A stretch of 64,000 bases of DNA from Marinobacter mobilis. GTDB lineage: Bacteria > Pseudomonadota > Gammaproteobacteria > Pseudomonadales > Oleiphilaceae. The stretch is from NCBI RefSeq assembly GCF_900106945.1, contig NZ_FNNE01000010.1, positions 62,001-126,000 of the forward strand, given 5' to 3'. The stretch's first letter is position 1. Each line of letters begins with the position of its first letter. The notes beneath the pieces are model-generated. The model was not told where the DNA came from. It made no database searches and saw only the letters and a list, made by a program, of their open reading frames with translations. A program made the position numbers and the translations under genes. Shown piece after piece: positions 8,549 to 17,409 of the stretch.

Positions 8549-9288
8549 CCCCGTTGCACCGTCGTATTCTGGTTGTCCCGGCGATGGCGCTGGCGGCCAT
8601 GGTCATCGCCCTGGCCTTGCCGCAGGCGCCCTTACTGCAACCGCCGGGGGTCATGGATACCACCTCCATGGCGCCCGCCATTCGCCTGACCCTGGCTCCG
8701 GCACAGTCTCAGCCGGCGGAGCCTGCCGTTACCGCGGAACCGCAGACCGAGGCAACCCCGCAGCCACCGCAGCCAGACCCGGTGCCGCCAGAGCCTGTGG
8801 TTCGGACGCCGGAACCGGCGGCGGCAAAACCCGAGACCGTGGCCATAGAACCAGCCTCTTCAGTTCCAGAACCTGCCTTGTCAGCGGCAGACCCACAACC
8901 GCCCGTGCCTGACCCGTCAACACCTGTGGCCGCCACCACAGCAACAACGGAGGTCCAACCGGCACCGACGGCGGTGCCACTGAACAGCGGCCAGTCGACC
9001 GCCACCGATACCTACCTCAGCCAACTGATGCGCCATCTTGGCAGGCATTTTGTTTACCCCAGGCGAGCCCAGCGTTTAGGACAAGAAGGCACACCCGTCG
9101 TCCGTTTCAGTTTTGATCGCAGCGGTACACTGGTGGACTGGCGGCTAGAAGAAGGGTCCGGCTACAACCTGCTGGATCAGGCGGCGCTGGATCTGCTGAA
9201 GGCGGCAGCACCGCTGCCCGCCATTCCCGACGACATGAGCGGTACCCGCTTCAGCTTCACCCTGCCGGTTCGGTTCCACCTGCGCTGA
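8545..9288 (+). CDS. tonB: TonB-family energy transducer
   Basis: A 247-residue protein: N-terminal membrane helix (about 7-25), a long periplasmic spacer rich in Pro, Glu, Ala, Thr and Val (about 45-150), and a C-terminal TonB domain of about 85 residues. The C-terminal Tyr-Pro-Arg-Arg-Ala segment followed by a glycine- and valine-rich strand is typical of TonB. It couples ExbBD energy to outer-membrane receptors. No receptor gene lies next to it, so it probably serves receptors elsewhere. The stop codon is the first base-triplet of a strong hairpin. Confidence 0.85.
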   Translation: MTPLHRRILVVPAMALAAMVIALALPQAPLLQPPGVMDTTSMAPAIRLTLAPAQSQPAEPAVTAEPQTEATPQPPQPDPVPPEPVVRTPEPAAAKPETVAIEPASSVPEPALSAADPQPPVPDPSTPVAATTATTEVQPAPTAVPLNSGQSTATDTYLSQLMRHLGRHFVYPRRAQRLGQEGTPVVRFSFDRSGTLVDWRLEEGSGYNLLDQAALDLLKAAAPLPAIPDDMSGTRFSFTLPVRFHLR

Positions 9289-9311
9289 GCGGGCAAGAAT
9301 TTGCCCGCTCA
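9286..9311 (+). terminator. Hairpin after tonB
   Basis: A perfect 11-base stem (9286-9296 with 9301-9311) and a GAAT loop, starting at the tonB stop codon. There is no clear T-run behind it. Probable terminator or 3' end protector. Confidence 0.6.
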
Positions 9312-9410
9312 GCAATCTCTCGCCCTAACTCTGCAAGTTATTGCTCGAACAATCGACATGGGGACCCTGAAAATTCCCTATCTTTATGATATAAAATAAC
9401 TTTTTATGAC

Positions 9411-9426
9411 TGGCATGGACTTTGTT
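9411..9426 (+). promoter_or_regulatory. Sigma-54-type -24/-12 promoter of hcp
   Basis: TGGCATG, four bases, then TTGTT matches the TGGCAC-N5-TTGCW element except T for C at the -12 position. It lies 67 bases before the hcp start, leaving an untranslated leader of about 55 bases. RpoN control of hcp genes is known in several gammaproteobacteria. An enhancer-binding site was not identified. Confidence 0.55.
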
Positions 9427-9492
9427 ATAGATTTGGCGTCCAGGGAGCACCCGCAAGGACATACCCAATTCATCACAGTCACGGAGCAGACT

Positions 9493-10011
9493 ATGCCAAC
9501 TCCTTGTTATATCAGCATTGAAGGCCAGACACAGGGCAACATCACCGCTGGCGCCTTTACTTCCGATTCCGTCGGTAACATCTACGTCGAAGGCCACGAA
9601 AACGAAATCCTGGTTCAGGAATTCAATCACGTGGTCACCGTGCCGACCGACCCTCAGTCTGGCCAGCCTTCCGGTCAGCGTGTTCACAAGCCGTTCCGCT
9701 TCACCGCCGCGCTGAACAAAGCCACGCCACTGATGTACAACGCCCTGGCCTCTGGTGAAATGCTGCCGCGGGTGGAACTGAAGTGGTACCGCACCTCTGT
9801 CGAGGGCAAGCAGGAACACTTTTTCTCCACCATCCTGGAGGATGCCACCATCATCAATATCGACTGCAACATGCCGCACTGTCAGGATCCGGCCAAGTCT
9901 GACTTCACCCAGTTGGTTGAAGTGTCTCTGGCCTACCGCAAGGTGACCTGGGAGCATGCCGTCGCGGGTACCTCCGGTGCCGATGACTGGCGTTCGCCGA
10001 TCGAGGCCTGA
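9493..10011 (+). CDS. hcp: Hcp-family type VI secretion protein, orphan
   Basis: A 172-residue protein of the Hcp1 family, beginning Met-Pro-Thr-Pro-Cys-Tyr with the conserved strand Gly-Gln-Thr-Gln-Gly-Asn-Ile and a Lys-Pro-Phe segment in the middle. Hcp hexamers stack into the inner tube of the type VI secretion system and carry effectors. GGAG lies seven bases before ATG 9493; the frame is open further upstream but that part has no Hcp homology and includes the promoter. There are no other T6SS genes in the window, so this is an orphan copy, probably feeding a T6SS encoded elsewhere. Confidence 0.9.
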   Translation: MPTPCYISIEGQTQGNITAGAFTSDSVGNIYVEGHENEILVQEFNHVVTVPTDPQSGQPSGQRVHKPFRFTAALNKATPLMYNALASGEMLPRVELKWYRTSVEGKQEHFFSTILEDATIINIDCNMPHCQDPAKSDFTQLVEVSLAYRKVTWEHAVAGTSGADDWRSPIEA

Positions 10012-10029
10012 TCCCGGCCTGATCATCAG

Positions 10030-10054
10030 AGGCGCCCCAACGGGCGCCTTTTTT
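10030..10054 (+). terminator. Intrinsic terminator after hcp
   Basis: A perfect 8-base GC-rich stem (10030-10037 with 10042-10049), a CAAC loop and six T residues. A textbook rho-independent terminator, which makes hcp a single-gene unit. Confidence 0.9.
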
Positions 10055-10116
10055 GTTCGTCGCCGGACGGCTATCATGGAGTCACCGATCAACGTCGCTC
10101 TGGTAACCGGTTGCCC

Positions 10117-10809
10117 ATGTCCCTGAGTCTGTCCCCCCACCGCCAACTTGGCGAATTGCTGTGCGACGCCACTCGCCAGATACTCTGGCCCCTCGCCACC
10201 AACCGCAGCGACAACCAGCTACAGTGCCGGGTAGGGCACGGTCAGGCCACCTACCACCGCTACGATCCGCGCCATAGCCTGCACCAGATTACCTACGGCG
10301 TCCGCATGATCGAGGCCAAGCAGCAAGGGGCCTCTGCCGCAGCGTGGCTGTCGACCCGGGAAATCAGCCGGCGCCGCTACTTTGCCGGCACGATCTCCCC
10401 GCTCAACCTGCTCGCCCACACCTGCTGCCACGAATTTGCCCACCTGTTGCAACAGTTGGACGGCAAGCGGTTCCGCGGATCAGTCCATAACCGCCATTTC
10501 TACAGCATCCTCGACAACCTGCACGCACAGGGGTATGGGGAGAGAGTACAGTCCTATCTGGCAGAGCGGGCTCAACGGCAGGGGCTGCCGCTGTCAGACC
10601 AGCGCCTGGAGATGCCTGATCCGGCATCTGCCCGGGCGCACTGGCAGGTTGGCGACAAGGTTTACTTTGGGGAGGGACAGGGCCACCGGGTCGGGCATAT
10701 TCTGCGGGTCAACCGCAAAACCTGCACCGTTGCCTGCCCGGCACTGCACGGTCAGCTCCGTTACCGGGTACCACTGACCATGCTGCGCCGCGAGGAAGAG
10801 AGCGCCTAA
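10117..10809 (+). CDS. Putative zinc-dependent peptidase-like protein (HEFAH motif)
   Basis: About 230 residues from ATG 10117. The only recognisable motif is Cys-His-Glu-Phe-Ala-His near residue 110, an HExxH zinc-binding and catalytic site as in SprT-like and related minimal metalloproteases, with further His residues 20-30 positions later that could be the third ligand. The C-terminal 50 residues look like a small beta domain with a Cys pair. No signal peptide: probably cytoplasmic. It converges on nasA with only seven bases between the two stop codons. Substrate unknown; SprT-like assignment is tentative. Confidence 0.6.
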   Translation: MSLSLSPHRQLGELLCDATRQILWPLATNRSDNQLQCRVGHGQATYHRYDPRHSLHQITYGVRMIEAKQQGASAAAWLSTREISRRRYFAGTISPLNLLAHTCCHEFAHLLQQLDGKRFRGSVHNRHFYSILDNLHAQGYGERVQSYLAERAQRQGLPLSDQRLEMPDPASARAHWQVGDKVYFGEGQGHRVGHILRVNRKTCTVACPALHGQLRYRVPLTMLRREEESA

Positions 10810-10816
10810 ACGGGCA

Positions 10817-13474
10817 CTAGGACTCGGCAGCAACGACGGAGGATTCCACCAGCGCCTTGAGTTCGGGAATGCAGGAGCCGCAGTTGCTGCCGCAGCGCAG
10901 CTGCTGGCCCAATGTGCCCACAGAGGTCGCGCCGGCGGCAATAGCCGCCTCGATCTGATACTGGCCGACCTGGAAGCAGCTGCACACGATCGGCCCCACA
11001 TCCTCGCCTTCACAGTCACGCGCGGCCAACAGAGCCCGCCGATCCCGCTCACTCAGGGTGTCCTGCCCGAAGCAACTTTCCAGCCAGGCCAGATCCGGTA
11101 ACCGGCTGACCTCCCGGTCAACCAGAATCATCGCCTCAAGCCGGCCATCAACAATCCGCGCCGCCCGGAACATGCCCTGGGCGGGATCGCTCATGACCAG
11201 CTGTGGCATGCCCCCCAACCAGTAGTCAGCCTCGCTGGCCCAGTCCATCAGCGACTCACCAGCCAGCCACCAGCTGTCACAGTCCGCCAGTGGGACGTAA
11301 CTCCAGTAGTCAGCGCGCCAGCGCCGGGGGCGATCCTGGCGGCACAGCAAACGCGCGTGCCAGCGGGCGGCAAACGGTCGAAGGCTTGCGGTCCCGTGTT
11401 TGGATTCCGGCTGGCCCGACAGCGGGTCGGTCACCCGGGAGGTCAACGCTGACGCCAGCCCGGCGCCGGTAAAGCGCTGGCTCCAGTGGATCGGCACGAA
11501 CACTTCCCCCGGACGCTGGCCTTCGGCACTGCGAACCCGGCCGACAAATTGCTGGCCCTGGTTGTCCAGCACCGCCAGCCCCTGATCGCGGACACCAAAA
11601 CGCAGCAGATCCTGGGGGTGAACATCGATGAACGGTTCCGAACGATGCTGCAGCAGACGTGCCGCCTTGGCGGTGCGGGTCATGGTATGCCACTGATCAC
11701 GGATACGACCGGTGTTGACCACCAGCGGCTGTTTTTCGTCCGGCCGGGTGACCGGCAATACGGTGTCGATGGCGATCAGCCGGGCACGACCATTGGGGTG
11801 ACAGAAACCACCATCACCAAACAGTCGCGAACGCCCGCCATCGTCGCGACTGAGCACCGGCCACTGGATTGGTTGCAGGGCATCATAGGCCTGATCATCC
11901 AGCTGCGTCAGGCCACCGAGGTTGAACACTCGCTGGCCCTCGTTACCGAAGGCCGACAGGGCCGCGTGTTCCCGGAAAATATCTGCGGGCCGTTGATAGG
12001 CGAAGGCATCCCCATAGCCGAGCTCTCGCGCCACGGAGGCCATGATCCACCAGTCCGGACGGGCTTCGCCTGCCAGTGGCAGGAACCGGCGCTGACGGGA
12101 AATCCGTCGCTCAGAATTGGTCACGGTACCGTCCTTCTCGCCCCAACCTGCCGCCGGCAGCAGAATATCGGCAAACGCCGCGGTATCGGTATCGGCCATG
12201 CAATCGGACACAATCACCGTTGGACAACGCTGAAGGGCTTCCCGTACCAGCGCGGTGTCGGGCAGGCTGACGGCGGGGTTGGTCGCCATCACCCACAGCA
12301 CCTTGATGTCACCCCGGTGAATGGCGTTGAACATGTCCACCGCTTTCAGGCCCGGGCCATCGGGTACCCGGTCACTGCCCCAGAAGTCAGCAACCAGAGC
12401 CCGGTCATCGGGGTTGTGATAGTCCATATGGGCCGCCAGGGTATTGGCCAGGCCCCCGACTTCACGACCACCCATGGCGTTGGGCTGGCCGGTGAGTGAG
12501 AACGGACTCGCCCCAGGCCGACCGACCCGACCGGTGGCCAGATGGCAGTTAATGATGGCATTGCCCTTGTCGGTACCCGCCACAGACTGGTTTGCCCCCT
12601 GGGAAAATCCGGTCACCGTGCGCGGAGTTTCCAGGTACCAGCGGTAGAAGGTCTCAACATCGGCTTCCGCCAGATCGCACTGACTGGCCACGCTGGCCAG
12701 GTCCGGTGCCGCCACCCGCGCGGCCGCCAGTGCCGCGTCAAAACCATCACAGTGGCGATCCAGGTAGTCCTGATCAACGCCATGATGATCCGCCAGCCAC
12801 ACCAACAGACCATTGAACAGCACGGTATCCGTGCCCGGACGCAACAGCAGGTGTAAATCCGCCAGCTCAGACGTCGCCGTGCGACGGGGGTCGATCACCA
12901 CCACCCGCCGGCCATCGCGTGCGGCCGCCTTCATGCGCTGATACAGCACCGGATGGTTCCAGGCAGCATTGCTGCCCACCAGTACCAGCAGGTCCGCCAG
13001 CTCCAGATCCTCGTAACAGCCGGGAACCGCATCAGCGCCGAAGGCCCGTTTATGGGCAGCCACCGCCGAAGACATGCACAGTCGCGAGTTGGTATCGACG
13101 TGCGGTGTCCCAATGAAACCCTTGGCCAGCTTGTTGGCGATGTAGTAATCCTCCGTCAGCAACTGACCGGACAGATAAAACGCCACTGAACCGGGCCCAT
13201 GCTCGGCGACGGCACGCCGGATTGCCTCAGCGGTGGCCCCCAGGGCGTCGGTCCAGGACACCTGGCGACCGGCGACTTTGGGTGCCAGCAGCCGGTCACG
13301 GCTATCGGTCGTTTCATGCAGGTTGGCGCCCTTGACACAGAGCCGGCCCAGATTGGCCGGGTGGGTCTGGTCGCCAGCCACTGACGGGGTGTCTCCGCCC
13401 TTGGCCAAGACACCACAACCTACGCCACAGTAGGGGCAGGTGGTACGACATGAGTCCGTGGTAATCACCGTCAC
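10817..13474 (-). CDS. nasA: Assimilatory nitrate reductase catalytic subunit
   Basis: An 885-residue cytoplasmic molybdoenzyme that reduces nitrate to nitrite. Start GTG 13474 is chosen because AGGAG sits five bases before it and the protein then begins as NasA proteins do. Cys13, Cys16, Cys20 and Cys46 form the N-terminal [4Fe-4S] site, followed by the large molybdopterin-guanine-dinucleotide domains. The last 57 residues are a BFD-like [2Fe-2S] domain (Cys-Ser-Cys near 831 and Cys-x3-Cys-x2-Cys near 861-868), as in Klebsiella NasA. The FAD-containing electron donor is presumably NasC at 19646, encoded separately. It is transcribed divergently from nasTS, with its own attenuator in the leader. 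Confidence 0.93.
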   Translation of the reverse strand: MTVITTDSCRTTCPYCGVGCGVLAKGGDTPSVAGDQTHPANLGRLCVKGANLHETTDSRDRLLAPKVAGRQVSWTDALGATAEAIRRAVAEHGPGSVAFYLSGQLLTEDYYIANKLAKGFIGTPHVDTNSRLCMSSAVAAHKRAFGADAVPGCYEDLELADLLVLVGSNAAWNHPVLYQRMKAAARDGRRVVVIDPRRTATSELADLHLLLRPGTDTVLFNGLLVWLADHHGVDQDYLDRHCDGFDAALAAARVAAPDLASVASQCDLAEADVETFYRWYLETPRTVTGFSQGANQSVAGTDKGNAIINCHLATGRVGRPGASPFSLTGQPNAMGGREVGGLANTLAAHMDYHNPDDRALVADFWGSDRVPDGPGLKAVDMFNAIHRGDIKVLWVMATNPAVSLPDTALVREALQRCPTVIVSDCMADTDTAAFADILLPAAGWGEKDGTVTNSERRISRQRRFLPLAGEARPDWWIMASVARELGYGDAFAYQRPADIFREHAALSAFGNEGQRVFNLGGLTQLDDQAYDALQPIQWPVLSRDDGGRSRLFGDGGFCHPNGRARLIAIDTVLPVTRPDEKQPLVVNTGRIRDQWHTMTRTAKAARLLQHRSEPFIDVHPQDLLRFGVRDQGLAVLDNQGQQFVGRVRSAEGQRPGEVFVPIHWSQRFTGAGLASALTSRVTDPLSGQPESKHGTASLRPFAARWHARLLCRQDRPRRWRADYWSYVPLADCDSWWLAGESLMDWASEADYWLGGMPQLVMSDPAQGMFRAARIVDGRLEAMILVDREVSRLPDLAWLESCFGQDTLSERDRRALLAARDCEGEDVGPIVCSCFQVGQYQIEAAIAAGATSVGTLGQQLRCGSNCGSCIPELKALVESSVVAAES

Positions 13475-13501
13475 GGGTTCTCCTGAGATTCGGTCGGGCA
13501 T

Positions 13502-13565
13502 AAAAAAAGTCCGCTGTACGACCCTGGCCCCAGCTACCGGGAACCTCGGGCGAACAATCGGACTT
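13502..13565 (-). promoter_or_regulatory. nasA leader attenuator (NasT-type antitermination site)
   Basis: On the minus strand a 7-base stem (13559-13565 with 13507-13513) with further pairing inside its 45-base loop ends in seven T residues, about 27 bases before the nasA start: an intrinsic terminator within the leader. Its 5' arm overlaps a small hairpin at 13561-13572 (GGC, loop AACGAA, GTC), whose six-base loop has A at position 1 and G at position 4. That is the loop pattern bound by ANTAR proteins such as NasT. Binding would hold the small hairpin and block the terminator. This is inference from structure. Confidence 0.65.
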
Positions 13566-13691
13566 CGTTGCCGGACAGCTATTCGCTTGAATGAATGTAT
13601 AACGCTTACCAAGCAATAACAGGGCCACCCACCGTATAACAGCCACTTAGCCCCTAAATACCGCGCTGACAAGGCGTTCAGCTCTTCAATT

Positions 13692-13708
13692 TGGTGCGCC
13701 ATGCACCA
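13692..13708. promoter_or_regulatory. 17-base palindrome in the nasA-nasT intergenic region
   Basis: TGGTGC, five bases, GCACCA. The half-sites resemble NtrC sites but in the reverse (inside-out) order, so NtrC is not assumed. It sits roughly 220 bases before nasA and 180 before nasT, a suitable place for a shared operator. The rest of the 409-base gap (13475-13883) holds the nasA leader and presumably both promoters; no convincing sigma-54 site faces nasA. Confidence 0.4.
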
Positions 13709-13883
13709 GAATTGCACAGCTTCAGGGCACACAGCCGCCCACCAGACGCGCACGCCAGGTTACAAAATTGCGCTCCAACGCAGCGCCAGCAAAGAAAAAA
13801 CATCGATTGGCAGACTATTTGCTGGGTGTAACCGCACTAAGCTCAACGCGCACGTACAGCACCGTTTTCAGAGGAATACCGTC

Positions 13884-14519
13884 ATGACTTCAATCGACCC
13901 ACTCCGCATTCTCCTTATTGATAAGGACAGCGATCGCGCCAGCCTGGTCAAAAAGGCGCTTGAACTGGAGGGGCATGAGGTGATCAGCCAGCGTCCGGAC
14001 GCCACCGGCCTGACCGCTGCCGTCGCCCGGGATGAACCGGACATGGTTATCATTGATATGGACCTGCCCGATCGTGACACTCTCGAAAACATGAGCACCC
14101 TGAACGAGCACGCACCAAGACCCATTGTGTTCTGCGCCAACGAACCGGTCGACCGCGAAACCATCAAGGCGGCCCTGCACGCCGGGGTCAGCGCCTACGT
14201 CATGGACGGCCTCCAGCCGGATCGGGTACGCGCCATCATCGACTCTGCGGTGGCACAGTTTGAATCGTTCCAGGCTTTGCGCGCGGAACTTGCCGAAACC
14301 CGTACCGCCCTGGAAGACCGTAAACTGATTGAACGGGCCAAGGGCCTGATCATGAAGCGCGAAGGCTGCGATGAAGATGCGGCCTACCAGGTGCTGCGCA
14401 AGTCGGCGATGGACCACAGCGAACGGCTGTCGGTGATTGCCCAGAGGGTTATCGACATTCTGGCAGATGATGCCGGCCGCACCGCCATCGCCAGCCGGAA
14501 CCTGAAACAGGCATCCTGA
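13884..14519 (+). CDS. nasT: ANTAR-domain antiterminator NasT
   Basis: A 211-residue response-regulator-like RNA-binding protein. N-terminal receiver domain (about 1-125) with Asp58 in Ile-Ile-Asp-Met-Asp-Leu-Pro, and C-terminal ANTAR domain (about 140-200), including Ala-Lys-Gly-Leu-Ile-Met. NasT stops transcription termination in leaders of nitrate genes when released from NasS by nitrate or nitrite. ATG 13884 is chosen for AGAGGAA seven bases upstream; an upstream open extension crosses the regulatory region. It precedes nasS by 14 bases. Three candidate target leaders lie within 6 kb. Confidence 0.92.
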   Translation: MTSIDPLRILLIDKDSDRASLVKKALELEGHEVISQRPDATGLTAAVARDEPDMVIIDMDLPDRDTLENMSTLNEHAPRPIVFCANEPVDRETIKAALHAGVSAYVMDGLQPDRVRAIIDSAVAQFESFQALRAELAETRTALEDRKLIERAKGLIMKREGCDEDAAYQVLRKSAMDHSERLSVIAQRVIDILADDAGRTAIASRNLKQAS

Positions 14520-14533
14520 GGGAGCCCCTTGCG

Positions 14534-15715
14534 ATGTCTGATTCACGCCCGGTAGCCGCCATTCCGCTGCACAAACTACCCACCTTCCAGGTTCGGCTGG
14601 GGTTTGTGCCACTGCTCGACAGCGCTCCGCTGATCATGGCCCAGGAACTGGGCCTGTTTGATGGCGAGGGACTGCACGTCGAGCTGGTTCGTGAAGGCGC
14701 CTGGGCGTCGGTCCGTGACAAGGTCAGTTTTGGTCTGATCGACGGTGCCCAGATGCTCGCGCCCATGCCCCTGACCATGTCGTTGAGCCAAGGCCAGCCA
14801 ACCACTCCGGTGGTCACCGGTATGGTCCTAAGCCGCAATGGCAACGGTATTACCCTCGCCAGTAAACTGTATGATCAGCTCAAGGCCCGGGGTGCCAGTG
14901 AAGACAACCCGTTGGCCTCAGCCCAACACCTGCTCCAGCTGGCCCGTGAACGCGGCCGCCCGATCCGTCTGGCATCGGTGGCCCCCTGGTCCAGCCACGA
15001 CTTGCAATTGCGTGACTGGCTCAACTCGACCGGCCAGGTAAGCTCCGAAGACGTACAAATCATCCCGGTATCACCGGTGCAGATGGTCGATGCCTTCCGC
15101 GCTGGCGCGGTCGAAGGTTGCTGCGTGGGCGAGCCCTGGAACAGCGTGCTGGAGCTCAACGGCCTCGGTCGCATCCTTCATTCCGGCCACCAGATCTGGC
15201 AGAACGCCCCGGAAAAGGTACTGGGCATGCGTGCCGACTGGGCCGAGCAGCATCCGGAAATACACCTGCGGCTGATCCGGGCCCTGCTCGGTGCCTGCCG
15301 CTGGCTCGATAACCCGGCCAACCACACTGATCTGCGTCAGGTACTGGCACGCCCGGAGTACCTAGGCAGCCAGATCGCCAATCTGGATCACCACCCGTGC
15401 AGTCTGTTCCACCCCAATCTGCACCAGCATTTTTTCCGTAACTCAGCCAACTTCCCCTGGCTGTCCCAGGCCCACTGGCTGGCCACCCGGCTGGAATGCC
15501 ACGGGCAGCTCGGCGCATTGTCGATCGACACCGTGAAGTCAGTGATCCTGCCCGAGCTTTACCGCCAGGCCGCCGACACCTTCGGCATCGACACCCCCCT
15601 TGTTGATGGCAAAACCGAAGGCCGTCATCGCCTGCCGTTCACCCTGACCGGTCGCCATGGCCCGGTCAATGTATCCAGCGACAGCCTGATCGGCGATCAA
15701 CTCCACGAGTGGTAA
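14534..15715 (+). CDS. nasS: Nitrate/nitrite sensor NasS
   Basis: A 393-residue NrtA-like binding protein with no signal peptide, as expected for the cytoplasmic sensor NasS rather than a transport subunit. It shares with NrtA (at 16021) the segments Gly-Phe-Val/Ile-x-Leu near the start, the Asp-Gly-Ala-x-Met-Leu motif and Cys-Val-Gly-Glu-Pro-Trp-Asn. In Azotobacter, Paracoccus and Pseudomonas, NasS holds NasT inactive until nitrate or nitrite binds. It is coupled to nasT and ends in a hairpin that starts at its stop codon. Confidence 0.9.
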   Translation: MSDSRPVAAIPLHKLPTFQVRLGFVPLLDSAPLIMAQELGLFDGEGLHVELVREGAWASVRDKVSFGLIDGAQMLAPMPLTMSLSQGQPTTPVVTGMVLSRNGNGITLASKLYDQLKARGASEDNPLASAQHLLQLARERGRPIRLASVAPWSSHDLQLRDWLNSTGQVSSEDVQIIPVSPVQMVDAFRAGAVEGCCVGEPWNSVLELNGLGRILHSGHQIWQNAPEKVLGMRADWAEQHPEIHLRLIRALLGACRWLDNPANHTDLRQVLARPEYLGSQIANLDHHPCSLFHPNLHQHFFRNSANFPWLSQAHWLATRLECHGQLGALSIDTVKSVILPELYRQAADTFGIDTPLVDGKTEGRHRLPFTLTGRHGPVNVSSDSLIGDQLHEW

Positions 15716-15729
15716 CCCCGCCACTCGTG
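15704..15729 (+). terminator. Terminator hairpin after nasS
   Basis: A perfect 9-base stem (15704-15712 with 15721-15729), 8-base loop containing the nasS stop codon. No T-run. It separates nasTS from the nrt promoter. Confidence 0.55.
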
Positions 15730-15837
15730 CGCCGTGGTGAGGCGCCGGATTCAAAGTTGTGCACCCACACCGCCGACCTTCCCTGAAAACTCCCCTACAC
15801 CCATATTAAACCTCTGTTTTTAAAGAATTTTAATAAC

Positions 15838-15853
15838 TGGCACGGACTCTGCA
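15838..15853 (+). promoter_or_regulatory. Sigma-54 promoter of nrtABC
   Basis: TGGCACG, four bases, CTGCA: a strong match to the RpoN -24/-12 consensus. Transcription should start near 15865, giving a leader of about 155 bases that contains an attenuator. It predicts nitrogen-limitation control through RpoN and an activator such as NtrC. Confidence 0.8.
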
Positions 15854-15933
15854 ATACGAATCATAGAAACGTTCACTGAACAACCTGTCAGCTGATTCGT
15901 CAGCCGACCCACAATGTGTTCCAGCTTTGGCAT

Positions 15934-15972
15934 AGGCGCCCGTCTTCCTCTCGGAAGACCCGCGCCTTTTTT
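15934..15972 (+). promoter_or_regulatory. nrtA leader attenuator (NasT-type antitermination site)
   Basis: A long stem (15935-15939 with 15962-15966, and 15942-15948 with 15953-15959, TCTC loop) followed by six T residues forms an intrinsic terminator 48 bases before nrtA. Overlapping its 5' arm is a small hairpin at 15929-15940: GGC, loop ATAGGC, GCC. The loop has A1 and G4, the ANTAR recognition pattern. The two structures cannot form together, the arrangement expected for NasT antitermination. Confidence 0.75.
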
Positions 15973-16020
15973 GTTTTCAGGCACTGTTTTTTGATTCAAG
16001 AACCCTCAAGGGAGAGAGTT

Positions 16021-17382
16021 ATGACAAAGAAGCCGTTTATCGCATTGACCCTGGCCTGTGCCAGTTGGCTGACCGCACCGGCGCTGGCCGCCCTCGGCGA
16101 GCCGGAGAAGCCGGATCTCAAGCTCGGTTTTATCAAGCTGACCGACATGGCGCCGCTGGCGGTTGCCTGGGAACAGGGCTACTTCCTGGATGAAGGCCTG
16201 TTCGTGGAACTCGAGGCCCAGGCTAACTGGAAAGTGCTGCTGGACCGGGTAATCACCGGCGAACTGGACGGCGCCCATATGCTGGCCGGACAACCACTGG
16301 GCGCAACCATCGGCTATGGCACCCAGGCCGACATCATCACGGCCTTCAGCATGGACCTCAACGGCAACGGCATCACCGTCTCTAACGATGTCTGGGAAGA
16401 CATGCGGGAGCACATCCCCAACCAGGCCGACGGCAGCCCTCAGCATCCGATCAGTGCCGCCGCTCTGAAGCCGGTCGTCGATGCCTACAGCGAACGCGGC
16501 GAGCGCTTCCCCATGGGCATGGTATTCCCGGTCTCCACCCACAACTATGAATTGCGGTACTGGCTTGCTGCCGGCGGCCTGAACCCCGGGTACTATGCCC
16601 CCCAAAGTGGCGACACCAGCGGCACCCTGCAGGCCGACGTGCACCTGTCAGTGACTCCGCCCCCACAGATGCCCGCCACGCTTGAGGCCGGCACCATCAA
16701 AGGTTACTGCGTGGGTGAACCGTGGAACCAGCAGGCGGTGGCCAAGGGCATCGGCGTACCGGTCATCACCGACTACGAAATCTGGCCCAATAACCCGGAA
16801 AAGGTCTTTGGGGTGACCGAGCAGTGGGCCGAGAAATACCCCAACACCCACTTACACCTGTTGCGTGCCCTGATCCGTGCCGCCTACTGGCTGGACGAGA
16901 ACAATAACGCCAACCGGGAGGAGGCCGTGCAGATCCTGTCCCGTCCCAACTATGTCGGCGCTGATGCCCAGGTCATTGCCAACTCCATGACCGGCACCTT
17001 CGAATACGAGAAGGACGACGTACGCCCGGTGCCGGACTTCAATGTGTTCTTCCGCTACTACGCCACCTACCCGTACCCGTCTGACGCCATCTGGTACCTG
17101 ACCCAGATGCGCCGCTGGGGCCAGATCCCCGAAGCCAAGCCCGACAACTGGTACATGGAAACCGCCCGCAAGGTTTATCGCACTGACATCTACGAAGCAG
17201 CCGCACAGTCGCTGATCGATGACGGTCTGATGAGTGCCGAGGACTTCCCGGAGCTGGGCGCTGAAAACTTTGAACGTCCCGAGCAGGGCGAGCTGATTGA
17301 TGGCGTGCCTTTCACCCCACGGACACCCAACGCCTACATCGACAGTTTCGCCATTGGCCTGAAAGGCCAGGACACCCCTTAA
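16021..17382 (+). CDS. nrtA: Nitrate ABC transporter substrate-binding protein
   Basis: A 453-residue periplasmic binding protein of the NrtA/NasF family. ATG 16021 follows AGGGAGAG; a signal peptide ends near residue 23 (Ala-Leu-Ala). The Asp-Gly-Ala-His-Met-Leu, Asn-Gly-Asn-Gly-Ile and Cys-Val-Gly-Glu-Pro-Trp-Asn segments match nitrate-binding proteins and NasS. It delivers nitrate or nitrite to the NrtB/NrtC transporter. First gene of nrtABC, behind a sigma-54 promoter and an attenuated leader. Confidence 0.92.
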   Translation: MTKKPFIALTLACASWLTAPALAALGEPEKPDLKLGFIKLTDMAPLAVAWEQGYFLDEGLFVELEAQANWKVLLDRVITGELDGAHMLAGQPLGATIGYGTQADIITAFSMDLNGNGITVSNDVWEDMREHIPNQADGSPQHPISAAALKPVVDAYSERGERFPMGMVFPVSTHNYELRYWLAAGGLNPGYYAPQSGDTSGTLQADVHLSVTPPPQMPATLEAGTIKGYCVGEPWNQQAVAKGIGVPVITDYEIWPNNPEKVFGVTEQWAEKYPNTHLHLLRALIRAAYWLDENNNANREEAVQILSRPNYVGADAQVIANSMTGTFEYEKDDVRPVPDFNVFFRYYATYPYPSDAIWYLTQMRRWGQIPEAKPDNWYMETARKVYRTDIYEAAAQSLIDDGLMSAEDFPELGAENFERPEQGELIDGVPFTPRTPNAYIDSFAIGLKGQDTP

Positions 17383-17409
17383 TCCGAACGCACGTACCGG
17401 AGGCTTGAG

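Noticed and set aside
9406..9492. N-terminal extension of Hcp by 29 residues
   Set aside because: It would begin inside the promoter element, lacks a ribosome site and does not match Hcp proteins, which start at the ATG at 9493.
11486..12499. A 337-codon plus-strand frame opposite nasA
   Set aside because: Shadow of nasA, which is full length with conserved ligands.
13692..13708. NtrC enhancer site between nasA and nasT
   Set aside because: The half-sites are in the opposite order to the NtrC consensus, so only a palindrome is reported.
13757..13771. Possible sigma-54 element before nasT (GG and GC in correct spacing, TTGC present)
   Set aside because: The -24 half (AGGTTA) is poor; not strong enough to list as a promoter.
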